From: Cheiracanthium punctorium
Taxonomy: Eukaryota > Arthropoda > Arachnida > Araneae > Cheiracanthiidae
Length of the DNA: 64,000 nt
Reading direction: 5' to 3'
Assembly: GCA_038373885.1 (NCBI GenBank)
Contig: JAWZYV010011615.1
Location: 1 to 64,000, forward strand
A program made the translations under genes and the position numbers. Numbering within the stretch: position 1 is the stretch's first letter; every line of letters starts with the position of its first letter. Positions 44,308-53,614 of the stretch are shown here, in pieces. The notes under the pieces were generated by a model. That model was given only the letters and a program-made list of their open reading frames with translations. It was not told the DNA's origin and ran no database searches.

Positions 44308-45219
44308 ATGTCACAAGGTAGTGACAGGAATTTAGATTTAAGCCCACCTAAATTATATCCATTTGTTGTAACAATGCCTGGGCAAGAAATCCCACACTTT
44401 GGGGAGTTTTTATCATTAGTTCCACCATTCAGTGGTGAAAACCCAGACCTGCAAATAAATGACTTTTTAGATAAAATTTCGGAGGTAGCAAAATTCGCGG
44501 GATGGTCCGAAGACCACATGTTATTTGTAACTAAAACGAAATTAGTAGGGGAGGCTGCTAGATTTGTTAGATCCCAGCCTCAGTTAAATGATGCCAAGTT
44601 AGAGACTTTCAAGAAAACACTAAAAGACAGATTCACAAAAACAGGCTCCACAAATTATCTCCTTCAATTTACCACGTGTACACAAAGTAACATGGAGGCC
44701 CCTCGAACGTTTTTATCACGACTACAAGGTTTGGCGCATAGATGTTTTGAGGATGAGACTAGCAGGGAGAAAATGCTTGTCTCACAGGCTTTGGCTGGGC
44801 TACAGCCATCAGTTAGGAGATTTGTCATGTCACAGAAACACGAAAAATTTGAAGACATTTGGCAGTTAGTGCTTAAGGAGGAGGAATGCGCTAGTCTAGA
44901 ACAGAGTTCAGCCACTATTAACTTTGGAGCGGTGAGCTCACAGGTCACACCGATAGAGAGAGATTTGCAAGAAATTAAACATCTACTACAGGCTACCTCT
45001 CTAGAAAACGACAAAAAAATTCAAAAATTAGAGCAGGACATGACAAAATTACAGGAGGCTGTAGCACATAAGCCAACCACGAGGACACAACAACAACACA
45101 TAATTTGTTATTTTTGTGGAAAGCCCGGACACATAAGCCGATTTTGTAGGGAAAGGGGAAATCAGAGGCAGAACAGATCGCAAGGTTTTAGAAATAATAG
45201 GAGGGATAATTTAAACTAA
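44308..45219 (+). CDS. gag: gag of gypsy element 2
   Basis: 303 codons from ATG 44308 (preceded in frame by a GTG at 44296 that I do not favour) to TAA 45217-45219. The N-terminal two thirds is a gypsy capsid (LVPPFSGENPDLQINDFLDK near residue 36), then a coiled-coil-like segment near residues 215-255, and one zinc knuckle CYFCGKPGHISRFC (C-x2-C-x4-H-x4-C) at about residues 270-283, followed by an R/N/Q-rich basic tail. Forms the virus-like particle and binds element RNA. The stop directly follows a -1 slippery heptamer, linking it to pol. Confidence 0.95.
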   Translation: MSQGSDRNLDLSPPKLYPFVVTMPGQEIPHFGEFLSLVPPFSGENPDLQINDFLDKISEVAKFAGWSEDHMLFVTKTKLVGEAARFVRSQPQLNDAKLETFKKTLKDRFTKTGSTNYLLQFTTCTQSNMEAPRTFLSRLQGLAHRCFEDETSREKMLVSQALAGLQPSVRRFVMSQKHEKFEDIWQLVLKEEECASLEQSSATINFGAVSSQVTPIERDLQEIKHLLQATSLENDKKIQKLEQDMTKLQEAVAHKPTTRTQQQHIICYFCGKPGHISRFCRERGNQRQNRSQGFRNNRRDNLN

Positions 45220-45255
45220 AGAAGGGGCAAAGCGGAGGTGCACGACCGTCTTTGA
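45210..45255 (+). promoter_or_regulatory. -1 ribosomal frameshift signal, UUUAAAC at the gag stop
   Basis: TTTAAAC at 45210-45216 sits in the gag frame as T TTA AAC and is followed at once by the gag TAA. Slipping back one base places ribosomes in the pol frame, which has been open only since 45210 (TAA at 45207-45209 in that frame). After a 12-base spacer a hairpin can form: AAAGCGG (45229-45235) with CCGTCTTT (45246-45253), one bulge, 10-base loop. Heptamer, phase and stop position are direct observations; efficiency is unknown. Confidence 0.85.
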
Positions 45256-48200
45256 CTCGACCCCATGAGTGCATGCAAATCAACGCTACCCACAACAACA
45301 AAGACAAGCTGCCCATAATAATCTGTAAAGTAGGGGAAATCAAACTCAGAGCTTTAATTGATACGGGAGCTTCGATTAATTTGATGAAGAAAGAGACTAC
45401 GGAAAGATTGATCAGAGAGAATTTAATTTTGGATAGGGAATCTTGTGCTTTAAGAGTAGTAGGCATAACACTCAACGATATGTTTTTAAATGACATAATT
45501 AAGGTGGATTTAAAAGTGGGAAATTTGTCAATACATTCAGATTTTTATATTGCTCCTACTACTTATGTAAACTATGATATTATTTTGGGCATGCAATTCT
45601 TAAAAGACAATAACCTAATCATAGATATTCCACATTCAAAATTAATACACGAGAAAGGGGATATTTTTTGGGACAATAGTACAGTGGGTAATGAAGTTAA
45701 TTGTATTTGTACAGAAAAAGAGTTTGTTTTTGGTTATAGTGTAAAGAAACATATAATCCCTCCTTTAAGCGAGCAGATAATCGAAGTTAAAGTAAAAGCA
45801 AATTTTCAAAACACTCCTCATGTATTAATTTCACCATCTACACATTCCTTAAATAGTGATTGGACCATATCTCACTCGATCAATGACAATAATAGTAACA
45901 ACAGTTTTTTTGTCAAAGTAGCAAATTTTTCTAACTGTAAAATCCATATAAATAAAAACACTAATATTGTTCAAATTGAACCTGTTGAAGTTGTACAATC
46001 GGAGGCCACTCATGTAAATGTTGGGGAAGTTAGGACGTTGGAGGATGATTTTGATTTATATGGGGGGAAATTTCAATTAGATCATTTAGATGAGGAGAAA
46101 AAGATTAAATTAATGTCAATACTGGATAAACATAAGTCAGTTTTTGCCGAATCTGTGTCGCAGCTGACAGGGTGCAAAACTTTGAAACACAGAATTTATC
46201 TCACCGATGAGTTACCCGTTAGACAAAGACCATATAGGGCTCCTTATGCTTTAAGGGAAGAATTAAAAGCTCAGTTAGACCAGTTATTAGATGCAGGAAT
46301 AATATCAATAAGCGACTCTCCTTATGCAGCACCTGTTATTTTAGTAAAGAAGAAAAATAATACTTACCGATTAGTTTGTGACTATAGGAAGCTGAATTTG
46401 AAAACGATGCCTTTACCTTATCCTTTGCCTTTGATTTCCGAATTGTTAGATTCCTTAGAAGGAGCAAAGTTTTTCTCATCTCTTGATCTTTGCTCGGGGT
46501 ATTGGCAAATGGAGCTCGATCCACAAGATAGACATAAGACTGCTTTCACGACAGAATTTGGTTTATTTCATTTTAATCGTCTACCTCAGGGACTCAAAAA
46601 TGCTGCGTCTTCTTTTCAAAGATTACTTAATATTGTTTTGGCTGGGTTAAACAATTGGAACATAAATACTTACTTAGACGACTTAATTATTTCTTCAACA
46701 ACTTTTGAGGAACATCTTGAAAAGTTAGATGTAGTCTTCACTAGGTTAGGAAAACACAACCTCAAAATAAATCCAGGAAAATGCCAATTAATTAAAGACA
46801 AGATTTCGTATTTGGGTTTCCAAGTAACAAATGGAAAAATATTTCCCGATACACGTAATATTGATGCTGTTAAAGACTTTCCAGTACCTAAGACTAAGAA
46901 GAATGTACGTTCGTTTTTGGGTCTATGCAATTTTTACAGAAAATTTATTCATAACTTTGCTGAAATAGCCTTACCTTTAACACAATTAACTAAGGGATCA
47001 GTAAAATTTAACTGGGGGGATAATGAACAAATTGCTTTTGATACATTAAAGGAGAAATTAATATCTTATCCATGCTTAATTATTCCAAACATGAACAGGG
47101 AATTTACCCTAAACACTGATGCTTCAGGTGTTGCAATAGGAGCAGTTTTAAGCCAAAAAGGGGAGGATGGTTGTTTACACCCTGTAGGATATGCCAGTAG
47201 ACGTCTAAATGATGCTGAAACTAGATATAGTGTATACGAAAGAGAGGCATTAGCTGTGGTGTGGGGCATCAATCATTTTAGAAATTATTTGTATGGGGGT
47301 AAGAAATTCATTTTGTGGTGTGATCAAAAATCTTTGGAATATGCACTTAAACTAAAAGATGGTGGTCGAGTCACAAGATGGGCGTTAAGTTTACAGGGAT
47401 ATAATTATGAGATAAAACATATACCAGGTAGGCAAAATGTTCCTGCTGATGTGTTGTCGAGACCTGTAAATGCTATCAATGTTGTCGAACAAGTCCACAC
47501 TGAATCTCTTTCAACAGACAGGGTTAAAACATTACAAGAAAATGACAGTAAATGTGCTGAAATACTAAATCAGTTAAATGAAGATAATGTAGAACTTAGA
47601 ATTAATGAGATGACCTTTTTTAAGAAAAACAATTTACTTTATTGCTTAAAACACAATTCTAATGATAGACAGAATCACCCAGAAAAGTTGGTTATACCTA
47701 AGACATTAATTTCAGAGATTTTAACTTTAGCTCACGATTCTCCCACGGTTGCACACCCTGGTTTCAAAAGAACTTTACTACGAATAAAAGACAAATATTT
47801 TTGGTGGGGACTATATAAACATGTTTTAAACTATGTAAAGTCTTGCATACCGTGTCAGGAAAGAAAGGGATTTAAGAAAAACCAAAAGGCGCCATTACAA
47901 AGAATAGAAGTTACCAGTAGACCTTTTCAACAGATAGGAATGGATGCAGTTGGACCTCTTCCAATCACTGAGGCAGGACACAGACATATTATTGTTATAA
48001 GTGATTATTTTACACGTTGGGTAGAAGCTTACCCTGTAACAGACTTACAAACCCATACAATAACTTTTATCTTTGAAAAATTTATATGCCAACATGGCAT
48101 ACCTGAACATCTCATAACTGATAGAGGTAGTTCCTTTTTGTCTGAAGCTATTCTTAAGGTCTATGATAAACTTAAAATTCGAAAACATTTCACAACGAGT

Positions 48201-49151
48201 TATCACCCAAGTTCGGATGGCGTGGTCGAGAAAGTCAATGCCACAATTATCAATTCGTTAAAATTTTTAGTAGATAAAACGGGCCATGATTGGGATAAGC
48301 ATTTACATTTTGCCTTATTGGCACATAGAACAGCTATACACTCAGCATTAAAAGACACTCCTGCTCATTTGATTTATGGAAGAGATATAACTCTACCAGT
48401 GGATTTGATTGTTAAACCCACCTTCAGGTCATATGCAGACACACGAGATTTAAGTGAGGACATAGAGGTCAGATTACAAAAGACATTTAAAATAGTCAAA
48501 GATAATTTAATAAAGGCGGCTGAAACCCAAGAGAAATATAGAGAGAAACACTGTAAGGACAAGAAAATAGTTGTAGGAGATCTAGTCTTGTTGTACACAC
48601 CTCAGCTGAAAGTTGGGCAATCTAAGAAATTCACAGTAGTGAACAAAGGGATTTATAGAGTTAAGGAGAAAACAAGTAATGTAAATTATATAGTCGTACA
48701 TGTAAACAATCCCAATGATCAACAATTGGTTCATGTAGACAGGTTAACTAAACTCACTGAAAGAATAGTATTTCCTTCCATGCCTGAGTTAAATAAACCT
48801 GAGGAGGCGAATGATGAGCCTGTTTTAGAGGATGTAGAGCAAGACATAGATCCCCTCAATTATCAATTTTTACCTTGTTGTAGGCGTAGGAGATATGAAC
48901 ACACAAGTACAGTAGATCCCAATAATGACTCGCAGGTCGTAATAGAGGAGGTCAGGTCACCAGTAGATAGCCAAAACAGTGATACTGTGTCCAGCTCTGA
49001 TCAGAGTAATTCTGAACACTCAACAGAGAATGAGCAAGGTAATGTTGGTAACGATGGTCTGTCAGACTCTAGTACACAAGTTATCTCTACTCCACAACCA
49101 AAAGGGGGGTATAATTTACGTCCACGTAATGCTCAAGGTTTTGTAAAGTAA
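45210..49151 (+). CDS. pol: pol polyprotein of gypsy element 2 (PR-RT-RNase H-integrase)
   Basis: About 1313 codons after frameshifting (1299 from 45252), uninterrupted. Retropepsin: LRALIDTGASINLM near 45350-45385. RT: YRLVCDYRKLN, FFSSLDLCSGYWQMEL, LPQGLKNAASSFQRL and YLDD at 46671-46682. Connection: FLGLCNFYRKF. RNase H: TLNTDASGVAIGAVLS, YEREALAVVWG. Integrase: HHCC zinc domain (HDSPTVAHPGFKRT ... CIPCQE, about 47733-47862) and catalytic IGMDAVGP (about 47937), LITDRGSSF (about 48112), DGVVEKVN (about 48218). The C-terminal extension has an acidic/polar linker and a final YNLRPR. All catalytic residues are present, so the element may be autonomous. No chromodomain seen. Confidence 0.96.
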   Translation, partial: FKLKKGQSGGARPSLTRPHECMQINATHNNKDKLPIIICKVGEIKLRALIDTGASINLMKKETTERLIRENLILDRESCALRVVGITLNDMFLNDIIKVDLKVGNLSIHSDFYIAPTTYVNYDIILGMQFLKDNNLIIDIPHSKLIHEKGDIFWDNSTVGNEVNCICTEKEFVFGYSVKKHIIPPLSEQIIEVKVKANFQNTPHVLISPSTHSLNSDWTISHSINDNNSNNSFFVKVANFSNCKIHINKNTNIVQIEPVEVVQSEATHVNVGEVRTLEDDFDLYGGKFQLDHLDEEKKIKLMSILDKHKSVFAESVSQLTGCKTLKHRIYLTDELPVRQRPYRAPYALREELKAQLDQLLDAGIISISDSPYAAPVILVKKKNNTYRLVCDYRKLNLKTMPLPYPLPLISELLDSLEGAKFFSSLDLCSGYWQMELDPQDRHKTAFTTEFGLFHFNRLPQGLKNAASSFQRLLNIVLAGLNNWNINTYLDDLIISSTTFEEHLEKLDVVFTRLGKHNLKINPGKCQLIKDKISYLGFQVTNGKIFPDTRNIDAVKDFPVPKTKKNVRSFLGLCNFYRKFIHNFAEIALPLTQLTKGSVKFNWGDNEQIAFDTLKEKLISYPCLIIPNMNREFTLNTDASGVAIGAVLSQKGEDGCLHPVGYASRRLNDAETRYSVYEREALAVVWGINHFRNYLYGGKKFILWCDQKSLEYALKLKDGGRVTRWALSLQGYNYEIKHIPGRQNVPADVLSRPVNAINVVEQVHTESLSTDRVKTLQENDSKCAEILNQLNEDNVELRINEMTFFKKNNLLYCLKHNSNDRQNHPEKLVIPKTLISEILTLAHDSPTVAHPGFKRTLLRIKDKYFWWGLYKHVLNYVKSCIPCQERKGFKKNQKAPLQRIEVTSRPFQQIGMDAVGPLPITEAGHRHIIVISDYFTRWVEAYPVTDLQTHTITFIFEKFICQHGIPEHLITDRGSSFLSEAILKVYDKLKIRKHFTTSYHPSSDGVVEKVNATIINSLKFLVDKTGHDWDKHLHFALLAHRTAIHSALKDTPAHLIYGRDITLPVDLIVKPTFRSYADTRDLSEDIEVRLQKTFKIVKDNLIKAAETQEKYREKHCKDKKIVVGDLVLLYTPQLKVGQSKKFTVVNKGIYRVKEKTSNVNYIVVHVNNPNDQQLVHVDRLTKLTERIVFPSMPELNKPEEANDEPVLEDVEQDIDPLNYQFLPCCRRRRYEHTSTVDPNNDSQVVIEEVRSPVDSQNSDTVSSSDQSNSEHSTENEQGNVGNDGLSDSSTQVISTPQPKGGYNLRPRNAQGFVK

Positions 49152-49758
49152 TATTTCGTTATTTATGTGTTAAAATGTTTTACTGTGTATGGTCAATATT
49201 TAAAAAAAAAAAAAAAAAAAAAAAGTGTGAGTTAAGTGAAGACTGGACATCAGACTACACTGACAGCTGCAGATGAAAGTGTGGACTTTCTGGTGAATCT
49301 CCAGTGTGATGACAAGCTTGAATAAGGAGTTATGGTTACATATAGAATGAAATGGGACAATTAGGGACGTTTTGTTTTACCATCTTCATAAAACATAAGA
49401 CTCCTTCTAAACAATGGACTTATCTGCACTAAAGTCTTCACAATTCACCGAGTGAGATGTTGTATCTTTGTCACGTATTGTTTTTGAAATTATAAATGAA
49501 GTGCTAGTCAAGGTGTGATATAGTGTTTTATATATGTATATTTTTTTTTCTTCATGATGTGTCGAGGCCAAAGAAAATTATTATCAACAACACACTTTGT
49601 AGTAACTGTTGATTTTTGTATGGTGTTTGAGAATGATACATGTTATATGATCAGTATCGATAATGTTGTTTTGTGATTATGATGTGTTATGCCATTTGCA
49701 AAGGTACACAAAAAAAAAAATTGTTTTACAATTTTTTTTTCCGTAAGGGGAAGGTATT
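49152..49758 (+). other. gypsy element 2 3' untranslated region
   Basis: About 600 bp between pol and the 3' LTR with poly-A (49203-49224) and T runs. No env-like ORF. Ends in the purine tract AAGGGGAAGG before the LTR. Confidence 0.8.
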
Positions 49759-51634
49759 TGTTATGTCGTAGGGAATAAATAACATTTGGACTAAGTGGAA
49801 AATTAACGGGTTTTTATTGTATTTAAAAAGTTTTTTTTTGAAAAATGAAAATAATTAAAGAAAGTTTTATTTAGGTTAATTTTACCCAGAGAAATTAAGT
49901 TTTTGGGGTATGTGAGGACATTATGGGGGGTTTTGTGTCAGTTGGATTTGTAATTTAGAGATCCATGTGCTTGTCATTAATTGCGCGCTAAATGACAGAT
50001 ACATATTTTTCTAAGTGAAATACCTGATACAGTTTCTTTCATAATGGGTTGCACATATGTTGAAAACTGCCTTAATGATTTTGATAATGAATTTTACATT
50101 TGTATTTTTTGTTTTTTTTGGTGGCTGACAATTTTTTTTTTGTGGCTGACAAAATTTTTTTTTGTATAACGATCTTCTAGTTCCCTTAATTAATATATTA
50201 ACATTAATAAATTTTAACAATTCTAATTTTTTACTAATTTTCTTTTGATTTACAACAATCACTACTGGGTAGCCATTTTCTTTTGGAGTCAGTACGATCC
50301 CGGCAGATACATGCGTTCCCGCGTCTTTGACGTTGCCAGATTCAAGGAACAAGAATTTTTACGGCCGTTCACGATGTGTTTTACATCTTGCAAATAATTT
50401 ATAAGGAGTTATTAAATTCAAGTGGAAGTGCAAAGAATATTCGTTTACTAAAATATACACATCGTTATTTACAAAGTAATTTTTTGAGGCCGTAATTACG
50501 AAGTCAATAAAGAGTGCTGACTTAAACATCAACTCAATGGCCAACATTTCGCTGCAGCAATCGAAGTCTGAGTACGAGAGTATGAGGATTGCTATAAATA
50601 TCAGAGCCAGCGGTGGCGTCTCGGTCTCCTGATTCGTTTCTTGTTCTCTCGACTTCTCATGCGGCTCGCTGTCTTCTTCCTGATAGATGAGTGGAGCGAT
50701 GGTGCCGATGGACGGCGTCTTTGGAACGATGGTGGACAATGAGACTTGAGTGAAAGGAAGTTCCTAGGAGGGCCCTCCCATATCTAATCCATGGATAAGT
50801 TTTTTTTTATGCATGCTTCCTTTAACTAATAGTTTTTTTTTTGTCAGCCACACCAATTTTTTTTTAGTGTGACATGTGGGTTAAGCCGGAAATGTAAGCT
50901 AAATTTTTAAGGGTAATAAGAGGCATTAATATGGGATATTTTCTGGTAATATTGTTTAATTTGATTAATATAGAGTATATAAAGATCAATCATAATAAAA
51001 TTTTGTAGTTTTGGGATTAAATGAAATAGATGTTTAAAGATTAGAAGTTAGGTTCTAGAGTGCCTCATGTAAATTGTTTTAGTATGTTCAACAATAAGTT
51101 TTATGTTGGAAGATAATTGTAATGTAGTAAAATTTGTTAAGCTAAATGTTATGTTAGTACATTATAATCGAGATTTATTCCTAATTGTGGAAACCTTGGG
51201 CAGAAGAATAAAGATTGTAAATTTTTAAGATTGCTTGTAAATACATTGTTAAGTTGCAAATGATGTTGCTTCAGGAGTTTTAATCTAATATAGTTGTTTA
51301 ATGTTAATAAATGAATTGTTTCCACAATTTTAGAGTGTTTTTGTGTGCATTTTCTTTTTCACTCGAACTATATAGGGTTTTTGCAGGAATTTAGATTTAA
51401 CACCAACGGTTTTGTACAGCTTTTAAATCTATACGATCACTAAGCCATTTTAAGTTTATTCTTGTTGCTTTATTGAATCTATTTGTATTTTGAAAATTTA
51501 AGGAAATGGTTTATTTTACGGCACCTCTTTTGAAACGGTCAAAGAATTTTAAAAGTTAATTTACTTAAAATGAAGTCAAATTTTGAGACATTAAAATAAG
51601 TCAACAACAAGCAAGATTTTTTTTAAATCCAACA
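49759..51634 (+). repeat. 3' LTR of gypsy element 2
   Basis: 1876 bp, near-identical to 42193-44074. Differences are homopolymer lengths, a missing CAA unit near the end and a few single substitutions. Confidence 0.93.
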
Positions 51635-51885
51635 GAGCGTTTTAGACAGGAAAAGAAGTGGTAGGCCACGAACATCGGATGAGATTGTACAAGACATCCG
51701 TGAAGCTTGCTGTGACGGTACAGAGCCGCCCATGAACACAATTTGGAAGTAATTTTTTTTTTACAATGTCGTAAAAAAAATCATGAACCTGTGAAGTATT
51801 ATTGTACAGACTGCATATTCATACAATGATTTGTTGCTTTTCTATGAATTTTTAAATGTGTCAAGGACTTTTCGGACACCCTGTA
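51635..51885 (+). pseudogene. mariner transposase relic, 3' piece and terminus
   Basis: After the GAGC duplication the frame continues with VLDRKRSGRPRTSDEIVQDI, the linker after the helix-turn-helix in mariner transposases, and is lost near 51750. TTTTCGGACACCCTGTA near 51869-51885 is a typical mariner inverted-repeat end. Together with 42122-42192 this is one relic split by gypsy element 2, with most of the catalytic domain already deleted. Confidence 0.75.
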
Positions 51886-51889
51886 TTAT

Positions 51890-52587
51890 TGTAACCAAGG
51901 ATACATATTAAATAACACGGTGGTACTTACTACCTATTATCCCGGCGGTCCACCAAGACAAGTGATTTTTCACAAAGATTAATGCTGGACACAAGAAATT
52001 ATTGATAGTTTTGAATGCAATTGGCAATAGTTTGCCAGCACATTTGACGAAAAAATAGATAGGTAGGAATGACTGCCGGGATCAGATATAAGTACCTGAA
52101 CCCCCCAGCTTCTGCAATTAAGAAGTGTTTCTGTAGGAATTTGTACAATACATTATCATCCAATACAGTGCTTTTTATAATCATTTTATGAATGGAAATG
52201 TCACAATATATATAATTATGCCTTTTCATACATTTTGCAATCTTAATACTTGGAATCGCTACCACTGCCAACATTGGCTTTTATGATGACACCCAAAATT
52301 TGTAGCAAACCTAACCTAAATAAATTTAATGACAGATGCTGTTAATACAAAAAAAAGAGTGTGCGTGTAATCTTTACGAGCGATTGAAGTAAAATTTCTT
52401 TGACGTTTATGATAAATATCACTGAAATTATTAAACTTAAAATAAATATCATGTTATAATTTAATTATATTTATTATTCATGTACTTTACAAAGATTATA
52501 TAAATGTTATATTCATATTATTCATTGGAAATAAGAACTTAAATATCATCATAATATTTTATGAATGAAATTATAGGTTTGTGTTAA
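51890..52587. other. UBE2K intron, AT-rich spacer
   Basis: Nothing recognised; no coding-like frame stands out. Confidence 0.4.
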
Positions 52588-52785
52588 CTATACTGTGAAA
52601 CAAATTTTACTCTCTAAATTTGCTAACTTTCTTGAAAATACAGCATCTATCGATGTACTGAAACACGTTGTTGATTGAAGTCGAGAAGTATTCATAGTTA
52701 GATCCAATTTTGCTTTTTGAAAATCAACTGACGGCTGAGATTCTTGGTAGCGAAAATTAACATTAAAATCTCCAGTAAGAATCAC
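52588..52785 (-). pseudogene. AP-endonuclease-like fragment (Helentron or LINE type)
   Basis: A - strand frame reading ILTGDFNVNF near its start and STSIDAVFSRKL near its end. This matches the exonuclease-endonuclease-phosphatase fold (GDFN motif, then T-x-I-D-x-V-F) as found in non-LTR retrotransposons and in Helentron-type Helitron proteins. I recall closest resemblance to endonuclease tails of arthropod Helitron-like proteins, but cannot verify it. Only about 65 codons remain, starting abruptly and ending in a stop. Confidence 0.55.
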
Positions 52786-52789
52786 CGGT

Positions 52790-53355
52790 TATTTAGAATC
52801 CAGGAAGTGTCCATGTTGTAGTATTATTCTTTAACTGTTTTCTTATACCATTGTTCCATCGGGAGTTACGGTTTCAATGGGAGGAATGTCCATAGTCTAG
52901 TATTATACTTTAACTCTGTTCTTTAATTGATATTTTCCTCTGATTGTTGGGTTCGAATGCAGGTAGTGTAAAATTTTTTTTGTGTGTTTTTCTATCACAG
53001 TATTCTTAAGTGTTGATTTCGTCTGCTGGTAGGTTTCGAATTATTTATCTGTATCTGTGTTTTTAAACTGCAGGTTCTATCTATTGTTTGGGAATGATTG
53101 CAGCCAGAGTCCGTTTCTTTGTAGTGTTCCATCCCGGTGTTAAACCGTTGCTCCGTCTTGAGGTTGGGTTAGAATCGACGGAGTGACCATTTGTTATTAA
53201 TTTATTTTGGTCTTAAACCCTTTGCAGCCAGTGTTTGTTTCTTTGTGATGTTACATACCCGTGTTCTTAAACCGTTGTTCCGTCTGGATATCGTTTTAGC
53301 ATCCAGGAAGTGTCCGTGTTGAACTATTATTCTTTCACTAGCTAAGGAGTCCGTA
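52790..53355. repeat. Degenerate ~80-bp minisatellite (continues at 53680-53920)
   Basis: Related units recur: CAGGAAGTGTCCATGTTGTA (52801), GAGGAATGTCCATAGTCTAG (about 52880, spacing 80), CAGGAAGTGTCCGTGTTGAA (about 53303), GAGAATGTCTTTGTTGTGGT (about 53767), each followed by an ATTATTCTTTAACTG-like tail and a GTTCCTAAAC/CCGTTGTTCC-like segment. The snapback at 53376-53669 has inserted into this array. Confidence 0.7.
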
Positions 53356-53430
53356 TAAGGCGTAAGATTTCTTAAAATAAAGTAAATAAAAAACTTTGTA
53401 AAAAACACACATAAGATGTTATAGGTAAGA

Positions 53431-53476
53431 GGATACGTACGTTTCAGCCAAAAATTGTTTTGGCCTTCTTCAGTCC
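53431..53476 (-). ncRNA. Hammerhead ribozyme-like motif, left arm
   Basis: Read on the - strand: GGA, then CTGAAGA (core CUGANGA), an 8-bp stem II with one bulged G (AGGCCAAAA with TTTTGGCT), then GAAAC, a tiny stem III (AC-GUAC-GU), A as the cleavage-site H, and TCC that pairs with the initial GGA as the base of stem I. All core elements are in canonical order; stem III is minimal, as described for ribozymes of Penelope-like elements. Confidence 0.55.
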
Positions 53477-53568
53477 AAGCCCTTAGTCGCAAGCAACACA
53501 GGGAACTGAAAAGAGCTGTCATCTCTCATCTCTTTTCAGTTCCCTGTGTTGCTTGCGACTAAGGGCTT

Positions 53569-53614
53569 GGACTGAAGAAGGCCAAAACAATTTTTGGCTG
53601 AAATGTACGTATCC
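53569..53614 (+). ncRNA. Hammerhead ribozyme-like motif, right arm
   Basis: Mirror copy of the motif on the + strand: GGACTGAAGA, the same stem II, GAAAT in place of GAAAC, GTACGTA, TCC. The C to T change turns the second base pair of the tiny stem III into a wobble, so this copy may be weaker. Confidence 0.5.

Larger units (their letters stand above)
42193..51634 (+). mobile_element. Ty3/gypsy LTR retrotransposon 2, coding-intact
   Basis: 9442 bp with unusually long LTRs (1882 and 1876 bp) starting TGTTATGTCG and ending AAATCCAACA, with target duplication GAGC (42189-42192 and 51635-51638). After the 5' LTR, ATGGTGCCGTGCGTCC is the likely primer-binding site; AAGGGGAAGG before 49759 is the polypurine tract. 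gag and pol are both open and joined by a -1 frameshift signal; there is no third (env-like) ORF after pol. The LTRs differ only by a few substitutions and homopolymer changes, so insertion was recent. It lies antisense in the last intron of UBE2K. Confidence 0.96.

Noticed and set aside
49152..49758. Possible env gene after pol in gypsy element 2
   Set aside because: Only ~600 bp with poly-A and stops; no signal peptide, fusion or transmembrane pattern.
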